This document shows, one piece after another, positions 1-5,429 of a DNA stretch of 5,429 nt (its first letter is position 1; each line of letters opens with the position of its first letter). Under the pieces are notes generated by a model. That model ran no database searches and was not told the origin of the DNA. It saw nothing but the letters and a program-made list of their open reading frames with translations. The stretch comes from an uncultured Clostridium sp. (GTDB lineage Bacteria; Bacillota; Clostridia; Clostridiales; Clostridiaceae). The translations under genes were made by a program, and so were the position numbers. Location: the NCBI GenBank assembly GCA_934777095.1, contig CAKVNP010000179.1:1-5429 (forward strand), given 5' to 3'.

Positions 1-2
1 AA

Positions 3-1244
3 GTTGTTTTTTCATATGAAAATGAAACAGAAAAAAATAATGATTTAGCTGCAGTAGATTATAAAAACATAAATAAAATTAACAGCGTTGTTGAAGGCGA
101 TACAATTGGTGTAATCAAAAGAGGAATGGAAGCGGAACAAGGGGTAAATGTTCTGGGAAAAGATGTTAAAAGTAAAAAAAATAAAAGAAAATATATCAAG
201 AGCGGTAATGGTTGCAAGATTATGTCCGATAATATTATTGCAACAGTAAATGGACAAGTATCTTTGAAAAATGGAATTGTGAGTGTACATAATGTTTATA
301 TTGTGCAAAAAGATGTTGATATGTCTACATGAAATATAAATTTCAAGGGAGATATTTTTGTTCCAGGGAATGTAAATGACGGAATGAAAGTTATTGCTTT
401 AAATGATATACGTGTACAAGGAAGTGTTTTTAGTTCGGATATTTTATCTAAGGGAGATATTACAGTAGAGGGAAGTGTGATAAATTCCAGAGTTATACTT
501 GGTGGTAACGATATAGTGAAGGAAAAGAGACTGCATCTATTAGAAGAGTTTAAAGAAACTATTCAAAAAATCGTGGAAACAATAGATTATTTGATAAAAA
601 ATAAAATAGTTAAAGGCGATCCTAATCTATCTGAGTTAATTAAAAGTTTAGCTGATACTAAGTATAAAGAATTTAAAAAGATATGTTTAGAACTAATAGG
701 GATAGCAATAAAAGATAATGATGCAGGATCTTTAGTTATTAAGAGGATAAAAGAAAAATTAATGCCGACTTCGATGAAAAAAATTACTTCTTTTGATGAA
801 ATAGAAGAAATAGTACAGCTTGTAGATGAAGAAATAAATGTGTTAAAAGAAGAAAAGTCTAAATTTTCAACATTAAACGTTAATTATTGTCAGGAATCTA
901 CGCTTCAATCTTCAGGAGACATAATTATTAAGGGCAAAGGCATATTTTCAACAGACCTTCATGCATTAGGTTCAATTATATTTGAGTCAAAATCAGCTGT
1001 TTGCAGAGGTGGTGTATTAAGAGCCAACAAAGAGATACAAGCTTCTACAGTTGGTAGTGAAGCAAGTGCTCAGACTGTGTTAGAAGTAATAGATAAAAAA
1101 GGTATTATCAATATTGATGTGGCTTATACTAATACACTAATAATAATAAATAATAGAAAAATGTTAATTGATAAGCCTTGTAAACAGGTGAAATGTTATC
1201 TGGATAAAAAAGGTGAGTTAGTTATTGATAAGTTTGTATTATAA
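3..1244 (+). pseudogene. DUF342/FapA-family protein, interrupted by an in-frame TGA; 5' end outside window
   Basis: The frame is open from base 3 to the window edge and resembles clostridial DUF342 (FapA-like) proteins. These have an N-terminal domain, a right-handed beta-helix and a coiled-coil insertion; their cellular role is poorly defined. Upstream of the stop, 109 codons give family features: NSVVEGDTIG, the GK-V-GK-like turn (VLGKDV), IIATVNGQV and VYIVQKDVDMST. After TGA at 330-332 the same frame continues for 303 codons to TAA at 1242-1244, beginning NINFKGDIFVPGNVNDGMKV, then beta-helix rungs (IRVQGSV, DITVEGSV), a charged helical region (about residues 46-160 counted from the ATG at 384) and a second set of rungs (SSGDIIIKGKG, CRGGVLRANKEIQ). 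An ATG at 384 could head a 286-residue fragment, but no good ribosome binding site lies at the right distance, and that start would cut into the beta-helix. The gene sits 11 bases before cheW. The family match is clear; calling it a pseudogene assumes the TGA is real. Confidence 0.82.
330..332 (+). other. Premature in-frame TGA stop in the DUF342/FapA gene
   Basis: The codons read GAT ATG TCT ACA TGA AAT ATA AAT, giving D-M-S-T-stop-N-I-N. DUF342 proteins, as I know them, have S-T-G-N-I here, so the missing residue is glycine. GGA is a frequent glycine codon in this window and differs from TGA by one base. No frameshift is needed to continue. Every other gene ending in the window stops with TAA or TAG. 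Confidence 0.85.
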
Positions 1245-1248
1245 GGAG
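1243..1248 (+). promoter_or_regulatory. Ribosome binding site of cheW, overlapping the upstream stop codon
   Basis: AAGGAG lies 7 bases before the ATG at 1256, and its first two bases are the end of the TAA stop of the DUF342 gene. This arrangement normally lets ribosomes finishing the upstream gene help initiation on the next one. With the premature TGA, few ribosomes would arrive from upstream, but the site is strong enough to act on its own. Confidence 0.75.
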
Positions 1249-1255
1249 TACTAAT

Positions 1256-1711
1256 ATGAATGAAATAAGAATTTTAGTTTTTAAACTTAATGGAGAACTA
1301 TTTGCAACAGATATTATGGAGGTAGAGAGAATTCTAGGAAATGTAGATACTACTAAACTTCCAGATTCACCAGATTTTTTAGAAGGTGTTATTAAATATG
1401 AAGAGGAAGTAATTCCTGTAATAAATTTATATAAGAAGTTTAACTTTGCAAATGAAGTAGTTGATGAAAATAAAAAAATAATAGTAATCAAAAAAGAAGT
1501 AGGGAAATTTGGAGTTATTGTAGATGATGTTAATGAAGTTACTAGCATAAATGAAGCTAAGATAGATAAATCTTCTTCAGTATCTACAATAGTATCTAAG
1601 AAATATATGAAAGGAATTATTAGAGAAGAAAATAACTTAATTATGTTATTAGATTTAAATAATATTCTTTTAGAAAATGAAGAGGAGCTAGTGTTTGAAA
1701 GGATGGAGTAA
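1256..1711 (+). CDS. cheW: Chemotaxis coupling protein CheW
   Basis: A 151-residue single-domain CheW protein, the usual length. CheW is a cytoplasmic adaptor that links chemoreceptor tips to the P5 domain of CheA in the signalling array. The N-terminal strand IRILVFKLNGELFATDI (4-20) and VERILG (23-28) fit the SH3-like fold. The core segment LEGVIKYEEEVIPVINLYKK (42-61) matches the hallmark G-I-I-N-L-R-G-x-V-I-P-V-x-D-L region, followed by IIVIKKEVGKFGVIVDDV (75-92) and a final GIIREENNLIMLLDLNNILL (120-139). Unusually, the conserved N-L-R-G turn is K-Y-E-E (47-50), so the usual arginine is a glutamate. The start is supported by AAGGAG 7 bases upstream. It lies 11 bases after the DUF342 gene and 5 bases before cheD, so it is surely cotranscribed. 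Another CheW-domain protein such as CheV is ruled out by the lack of a receiver domain. Confidence 0.9.
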   Translation: MNEIRILVFKLNGELFATDIMEVERILGNVDTTKLPDSPDFLEGVIKYEEEVIPVINLYKKFNFANEVVDENKKIIVIKKEVGKFGVIVDDVNEVTSINEAKIDKSSSVSTIVSKKYMKGIIREENNLIMLLDLNNILLENEEELVFERME

Positions 1712-1716
1712 GGCAC

Positions 1717-2214
1717 ATGGAGGCGTTGAGAAAAAATGAGACTAGAGTTGGTATAGCTGATGCGGCAATAATATCAGCGCCAGGAACTATAGCTACCATA
1801 GGACTTGGATCATGTGTAGGGATTCTATTATATGACAATGTTTGTAATAAGGCGGGACTGGTTCATATTATGTTGCCAGATAGTACAGCTTTTAAAACTA
1901 TTACTAATCCATATAAATTTGCAGATACAGCAATACCTCTAGTTATAAAGGAAATGATTCGGCAAGGTTGTAATAAAAAAAATATAGTTGCTAAAATTGC
2001 GGGGGGCGCAGCTATGTTTAAGTTTTCTGAGAATACCATCAATAGTGATATTGGAAATAGAAATGTTATTGCAGTAAAAGAGGCTATAAAACAGCAGGGA
2101 ATAAAGATTGTCGCAGAAGATGTTGGGGGATCTAAAGGCAGATCTATGTTTGGTAATTCTGAAAATGGAATGGTCACAATAAGAATTGTTGGACAAGGAA
2201 TGAAAGAATTATAA
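1717..2214 (+). CDS. cheD: Chemoreceptor glutamine deamidase CheD
   Basis: A 165-residue protein of normal CheD length. CheD converts specific receptor glutamines to glutamates in the cytoplasm and, in Bacillus-type systems, also binds CheC and raises its CheY-P phosphatase activity. The catalytic set is visible with the spacing known from Thermotoga CheD: Thr27, Cys33 in TIGLGSCVGILLYD (27-40) and His50 in AGLVHIMLP (46-54). Further family segments are NPYKFADTAIPLV (64-76), AKIAGGAAMF (92-101) and DVGGSKGRSMFGNSENG (135-151), the last resembling the conserved D-x-G-G-x-x-G-R stretch. The ATG is preceded by GGAG at 1705-1708, inside the last codons of cheW and 8 bases before the start; no other upstream start is available in frame before a poor context. 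The gap to cheW is only 5 bases. No catalytic residue is missing, so it should be active. Confidence 0.93.
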   Translation: MEALRKNETRVGIADAAIISAPGTIATIGLGSCVGILLYDNVCNKAGLVHIMLPDSTAFKTITNPYKFADTAIPLVIKEMIRQGCNKKNIVAKIAGGAAMFKFSENTINSDIGNRNVIAVKEAIKQQGIKIVAEDVGGSKGRSMFGNSENGMVTIRIVGQGMKEL

Positions 2215-2225
2215 TTAATTAGCTT

Positions 2226-2232
2226 TAGGAGG
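2226..2232 (+). promoter_or_regulatory. Ribosome binding site of cheR
   Basis: TAGGAGG, a full match to the anti-Shine-Dalgarno core, ends only 4 bases before the ATG at 2237. The spacing is shorter than the usual 6 to 9 bases, but the strength of the match makes this the likely start. The 22-base cheD-cheR gap holds nothing else recognisable. Confidence 0.7.
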
Positions 2233-2236
2233 AATA

Positions 2237-3004
2237 ATGGAATTTGTAGAATTTCATGACTGGGTATATAAAGAACTTGGTGTAAGTTTGAATTCATATA
2301 AACCTACACAGTTAAATAGAAGAATAAACAGTCTTATGGAAAGAATGGGGATTAAGTCGCTAGAGGAATATAGGGATTTATTAAAAAAAGATTTAAATGA
2401 AAGAGAAATGTTTCTCGACTACATAACAATAAATGTTACAGAATTTTTTAGAAATCCTGAGTTTTTTGAAGCACTTAAAAAAGCAATAGAAGATAATCTG
2501 CTTCCAAGTAATAAAAAACTAAAAATTTGGAGTGCAGGATGCTCACTAGGTTGTGAAGCATATAGTTTATGCATGATGCTAGATGAGATGGGAGTTAAAG
2601 TTGACTATAATATTTTAGCGTCAGATATCGATAAAAATATTCTTAAAAGAGCAAAAGAAGCTGTTTATAGCAATATAGATATAAAAGGATTAGATAAGAA
2701 ATATTTAGATAAATATTTTACAAAAAGTGACGATAAATATAAAGTGGATATGAAATTAAGATCAAAAGTTTCTTTTAAGAGACATGACTTGATTTTGGAC
2801 AATTATGAAAAAGACTTTGATTTAATTCTTTGTAGAAATGTGATAATTTACTTTAAAGATGATGTTAAACAAAAAATAATTGAAGGGTTTATTGAATCTT
2901 TAAGACCAGGAGGACTGCTTTTTGTTGGTGCAACAGAAAGTATTAATACATATAAAATATATGGGCTTGAGAAATTATCACCATTTATATATAGAAAAAT
3001 TTAG
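2237..3004 (+). CDS. cheR: Chemoreceptor glutamate O-methyltransferase CheR
   Basis: A 255-residue S-adenosylmethionine-dependent methyltransferase that methylates glutamates on chemoreceptors during adaptation; length is normal for CheR. The N-terminal helical domain spans about 1-75, with Q-L-N-R-R-I-N (25-31) and the linker motif ITINVTEFFRNPEFF (63-77). The Rossmann domain follows: SAM-binding motif IWSAGCSLGCEAYSL (97-111), acidic strand end ILASDIDKNILKRAKEAVY (126-144), DLILCRNVIIYF (195-206) and LRPGGLLFVGATESI (222-236). Asn201 in C-R-N-V is the conserved SAM-pocket asparagine by family alignment from memory. The usual G-E-E-P-Y-S reads G-C-E-A-Y-S (105-110): the first glutamate is a cysteine and the proline an alanine, while the second glutamate remains. 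There are no tetratricopeptide repeats or other C-terminal extension. Its partner methylesterase gene cheB is not adjacent in this window. Translation probably starts from the strong TAGGAGG site. Confidence 0.93.
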   Translation: MEFVEFHDWVYKELGVSLNSYKPTQLNRRINSLMERMGIKSLEEYRDLLKKDLNEREMFLDYITINVTEFFRNPEFFEALKKAIEDNLLPSNKKLKIWSAGCSLGCEAYSLCMMLDEMGVKVDYNILASDIDKNILKRAKEAVYSNIDIKGLDKKYLDKYFTKSDDKYKVDMKLRSKVSFKRHDLILDNYEKDFDLILCRNVIIYFKDDVKQKIIEGFIESLRPGGLLFVGATESINTYKIYGLEKLSPFIYRKI

Positions 3005-3010
3005 GGAGGG
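3004..3010 (+). promoter_or_regulatory. Ribosome binding site that sets the GTG start of cheA
   Basis: GGGAGGG lies 6 bases before GTG at 3017; its first G is the last base of the cheR TAG stop. The next in-frame ATG is eight codons later (3041) and would remove the start of the first Hpt helix, with no comparable site in front of it, so GTG is preferred. Confidence 0.8.
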
Positions 3011-3016
3011 TAAAAA

Positions 3017-5026
3017 GTGGATACATCACAATATTTAAGCATGTTTTTAGATGAATCTATGGATAATCTTCAAACATTAAATGAAGCACTACTTAATTTA
3101 GAACAAAATCCAAATGATATAGATATGCTAAATCAGATATTTAGGGTAGCTCATACTATTAAAGGGATGGCTGCAACAATGGGCTTTACAGCAATGGCTG
3201 AACTAACTCATAAAATGGAAGACGTATTATCAAACTTTAGAGAAGGTAAATTAGCTGTAAGTGAAAATGTTGTAACAGTATTATTTAATTGTCTAGATAC
3301 ATTAGAAAGAATGGTAAATAACATTGAATCTGGTGTTGAAGATGAAGTTGATGTAACTGAAATAGTAGCTGCTTTAGGACAAATTGTTAATGGGTCATCT
3401 GAAGCTATCGAAGTAGAAGTAGCAGTACCAAGCAGTAATGACAATGATAAAGCTGAGAATACAATTAAAGTTGAATTAAATCAGTATGATATTTCAATAG
3501 TAAGACAAGCTATAAAAGGTGGATTCAACACACTTAATGTACAAATCTGGTTAAGTGAAGATACTTTACTTAAGTCTGCAAGAGCATTTTTAATTCTACA
3601 AGAATTAGAAGCTCAAGGTGAAATAATTAAATCAAGACCTACAGTGGAAGATATTGAAGGAGAAAACTTCGAATTTGAAATTTACTTCTTATTAGTAACT
3701 AAAAAATCAGCTGAAGAAATAAACGCAATTGTTGAAAATATTTCAGAAGTTGAAAAAGTTGTAGTTGAAGAAGTTCAAATAGCAGTTGAAGAAGTGGAAG
3801 CTGAAGAAGTAAAAGTAATTGAAGCACCTGTAGTAGCTGCTGCACCAGTTAAAAAGAATAAAGAACAAAGAAAAGAAAATAAAGCTCCAAGTAAGAAAGC
3901 TCATCAATCTGTAAGAGTTGATTTACAAAGAATAGATACTTTAATGAATATGGTATCAGAGCTTGTAATATATAGAACTAGATTAGAACAGATAGTTATC
4001 AATAATAAATCACCAGAATTAGTTGAAACTTTAGAACAAGTTGAAAGAACTACTTCTGATTTACAAGATCTTGTGATGAAGATTAGAATGCTTCCTTTAG
4101 ATGTAGTATTTAATAGATTCCCTAGAATGATGAGAGATTTAGCAGTTGAATTAGAAAAGGAAATAGACTTTATAATTGAAGGTGCGGAAACTGAATTAGA
4201 TAGAACGGTTATTGATGAAATCGGCGAACCGTTAATACATTTATTAAGAAATTCTGCTGACCATGGAATTGAAAAGAAAGTAGATAGATTAGCAGCAGGA
4301 AAACCAGCACAAGGAACAGTAAAGTTAATGGCGTACCAAGAAGGTACTAAAGCTATTATAAAGGTTACTGATGATGGTGCAGGAGTAAATGTTGAGAAGA
4401 TTAAAGCAAAAGCTGATAAAGTTGGAATACCTACAAATGGATTAAGCGAACAAGAAATAAAGAACTTAATTTTCCATCAAGGATTCTCAACTAATGAAGT
4501 TGTAACAGATGTGTCTGGTAGAGGTGTTGGGATGGATGTCGTTAAGACAAAAATCGAAGCACTTGGAGGTACAGTTGAATTACAAAGTGAATTAGGAAAA
4601 GGAACAAGCTTTGTAGTTACACTTCCGTTAACTCTACAAATAATACAAGCTTTATTAGTTAAAGTTGGTGAAGAAACATTTGCTGTATCTTTAGGATTTA
4701 TTGATAGAGTTATCGAATTTAAGAATGAAAATGTTAAGCAGACTAATGGAGAAGAAGTTATAGTATATAGAGATAAAATCATCCCATTAGTAAGATTAAA
4801 TGAAAAACTTGGTATCGAAGCTAAGGGCAGCGGTAAGAGTTATGTTATAATAGTAAAGATTGGTAATAAGCTAAGTGGACTATTAGTAGATTCTTTACTA
4901 GGACAACAAGAAGTAGTAATAAAACCTTTAGGAAAGATATTCAAGGATACTAAAGCGTATATTGGAGCAACAATTTTAGGAGATGGACTAGTAACTTTAA
5001 TCTTAGATGTAGGTTCTTTAGTGTAA
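3017..5026 (+). CDS. cheA: Chemotaxis histidine kinase CheA
   Basis: A 669-residue cytoplasmic kinase of standard CheA length. It autophosphorylates in response to receptors and passes phosphate to CheY (and CheB). All five domains are visible. P1 (Hpt, about 1-105) carries the phospho-acceptor His46 in RVAHTIKGMA. P2 (about 150-235) is the response-regulator docking domain, with LNQYDISIVRQA and LLKSARAFLILQELE. A Glu/Val-rich then Lys-rich linker covers about 245-295. P3 (about 297-360) is the dimerisation helix pair, starting SVRVDLQRIDTLMNMVSEL. P4 is the ATP-binding domain: N-box with His408 and Asn412 in IGEPLIHLLRNSADHGIE, G1 DDGAG (452-456), G2 GRGVGMDVV (501-509), and GKGTSFVVTLPL (528-539). 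P5 (about 541-669) is CheW-like. No key residue is missing. It starts at GTG, 12 bases after cheR, and ends with tandem TAA TAA (5024-5029) just before cheC. Confidence 0.97.
   Translation: MDTSQYLSMFLDESMDNLQTLNEALLNLEQNPNDIDMLNQIFRVAHTIKGMAATMGFTAMAELTHKMEDVLSNFREGKLAVSENVVTVLFNCLDTLERMVNNIESGVEDEVDVTEIVAALGQIVNGSSEAIEVEVAVPSSNDNDKAENTIKVELNQYDISIVRQAIKGGFNTLNVQIWLSEDTLLKSARAFLILQELEAQGEIIKSRPTVEDIEGENFEFEIYFLLVTKKSAEEINAIVENISEVEKVVVEEVQIAVEEVEAEEVKVIEAPVVAAAPVKKNKEQRKENKAPSKKAHQSVRVDLQRIDTLMNMVSELVIYRTRLEQIVINNKSPELVETLEQVERTTSDLQDLVMKIRMLPLDVVFNRFPRMMRDLAVELEKEIDFIIEGAETELDRTVIDEIGEPLIHLLRNSADHGIEKKVDRLAAGKPAQGTVKLMAYQEGTKAIIKVTDDGAGVNVEKIKAKADKVGIPTNGLSEQEIKNLIFHQGFSTNEVVTDVSGRGVGMDVVKTKIEALGGTVELQSELGKGTSFVVTLPLTLQIIQALLVKVGEETFAVSLGFIDRVIEFKNENVKQTNGEEVIVYRDKIIPLVRLNEKLGIEAKGSGKSYVIIVKIGNKLSGLLVDSLLGQQEVVIKPLGKIFKDTKAYIGATILGDGLVTLILDVGSLV
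3764..3810 (+). repeat. Short imperfect direct repeats in the CheA P2-P3 linker
   Basis: GTTGAAGAAGT occurs at 3764-3774 and 3785-3795, and the one-base variant GCTGAAGAAGT at 3800-3810. They encode V-E-E-V, V-E-E-V and A-E-E-V within an acidic, probably flexible linker. The spacings (21 and 15 bases) are multiples of three, so copy-number change would keep the frame. Confidence 0.6.
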
Positions 5027-5027
5027 T

Positions 5028-5034
5028 AAAGGAG
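5028..5034 (+). promoter_or_regulatory. Ribosome binding site deciding the cheC start
   Basis: AAAGGAG ends 8 bases before ATG 5043 but only 2 bases before the in-frame ATG at 5037. Spacing therefore favours the start at 5043; using 5037 would add just Met-Ala. Confidence 0.75.
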
Positions 5035-5042
5035 TGATGGCT

Positions 5043-5429
5043 ATGGATTATAGAAACTTAAGCTCTGAGCAATTAGATGCTTTAGGGGAAGTTTTTAATA
5101 TAGGAACAGGAAATGCAGCAACATCTCTTTCGTGGCTCTTAAACAAAAAGGTGGATATGACTGTTCCAAATGTAAGAGTCGTAAAACTAGATGATGTTCT
5201 TGAAAGTGAACTAGAGCATGAAGTTATAGCAGTTCTTGTTAAGGTTATAGGAGAAGCACCAGGTAATATATTATATTGCTTTGGAAAAGAAGTGGCGCTA
5301 AACATTACAGAGCAGTTAACAAATAATAATGATGTATTTAGTGAAATTGCTATGTCTACCATGGCGGAAATAGGTAACATAATAGCATCTTCGTATATGA
5401 GCTCAATAGTATCATTTACAGGATTAAAG
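5043..5429 (+). CDS. cheC: CheY-P phosphatase CheC, 3' end beyond window
   Basis: The 129 visible codons run open to the window end; full CheC proteins are about 200 residues, so roughly the last third is missing. CheC removes phosphate from CheY-P and is stimulated by CheD in Bacillus-type chemotaxis. Both halves of the CheC/CheX/FliY signature are present: Glu16 and Asn19 in LGEVFNIGTGNAATSLSWLL (14-33), and Glu109 and Asn112 in MAEIGNIIASSYMSSI (107-122). Having two intact E-x-x-N sites is typical of CheC, whereas CheX has one. WLLNKKVDMTVPNV (31-44) also resembles the Bacillus CheC segment LLNRKIDMEVP. A FliY-type protein would need a long C-terminal FliN domain, which lies outside the window and cannot be excluded, although the N-terminal FliM-type CheY-binding peptide of FliY is absent. 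The gene follows cheA by 16 bases and should be cotranscribed. A longer form could start at ATG 5037. Confidence 0.9.
   Translation, partial: MDYRNLSSEQLDALGEVFNIGTGNAATSLSWLLNKKVDMTVPNVRVVKLDDVLESELEHEVIAVLVKVIGEAPGNILYCFGKEVALNITEQLTNNNDVFSEIAMSTMAEIGNIIASSYMSSIVSFTGLK

Noticed and set aside
174..181. Run of eight A bases in the DUF342 gene as a slippage or frameshift site
   Set aside because: The reading frame is intact on both sides with family-like sequence, and such A runs are common in AT-rich coding DNA.
330..332. TGA read as selenocysteine
   Set aside because: Selenocysteine normally replaces cysteine, while the family has glycine here. I see no clear stem-loop with the expected apical loop just after the TGA, and DUF342 proteins are not redox enzymes.
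330..332. Alternative genetic code with TGA as glycine (as in Gracilibacteria/SR1) or as tryptophan
   Set aside because: The five genes downstream use ordinary GGN glycine codons and TGG tryptophan codons with no in-frame TGA at all. One TGA in the window does not support a recoded genome, and the gene content looks clostridial.
384..1244. A separate intact 286-residue gene starting at ATG 384
   Set aside because: The sequence before the ATG (333-383) is in frame and fits the same family domain, no well-spaced ribosome binding site precedes 384, and the start would fall inside the beta-helix. It is better seen as the 3' part of an interrupted gene.
1222..1716. Minus-strand open frame of 164 codons opposite cheW
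   Set aside because: It lies antisense to a clear cheW, its translation is a Ser/Ile/Leu-rich composition typical of an antisense shadow, and no family is recognisable.
2215..2236. Promoter in the cheD-cheR gap
   Set aside because: The 22 bases hold only AT-rich sequence and the cheR ribosome binding site; there is no room for paired -35 and -10 elements within it.
1863..2297. Minus-strand open frame across cheD and the start of cheR
   Set aside because: It is antisense to two well-supported genes, crosses their junction and resembles no known protein; its hydrophobic look comes from AT-rich antisense codons.

Overview
The window is an AT-rich stretch of a bacterial chromosome. It carries one tightly packed, co-directional (+ strand) chemotaxis cluster. 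Gene content (CheC and CheD together with CheW, CheR and CheA), strong AAGGAG-type ribosome binding sites, a GTG start, A/T-ending codons and a Clostridium-style DUF342/FapA protein point to a motile Firmicute, most likely Clostridium sensu stricto. The species cannot be fixed from the sequence alone.

Layout: 3-1244, the 3' part of a DUF342/FapA-type gene interrupted by one in-frame TGA (330-332); 1256-1711, cheW; 1717-2214, cheD; 2237-3004, cheR; 3017-5026, cheA (GTG start); 5043-5429, the 5' part of cheC, which runs off the window. Gaps between genes are 5 to 22 bases, and several Shine-Dalgarno sequences overlap or abut the preceding stop codon. I saw no convincing promoter, terminator, RNA gene, mobile element or CRISPR array, so the whole window reads as the interior of one operon.

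Function, by family knowledge: receptors (not encoded here) are coupled by CheW to the histidine kinase CheA, which phosphorylates CheY. CheR methylates receptor glutamates. CheD deamidates receptor glutamines and also binds CheC. CheC is a CheY-P phosphatase whose interaction with CheD gives feedback adaptation in Bacillus-type chemotaxis. cheB and cheY are not in the window; cheB is not between cheD and cheR, and either gene may lie downstream or elsewhere.

The most notable observation is the single TGA in the DUF342 gene. The frame on both sides is intact and reads as one continuous family protein, and the stop sits exactly where the family motif S-T-G-N-I needs a glycine. A single GGA-to-TGA substitution is the simplest explanation (recent pseudogene, strain mutation or sequencing error). 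The rest is a fairly ordinary chemotaxis operon with a few divergent motif positions in CheW and CheR. I did not find evidence for a wholly new system.
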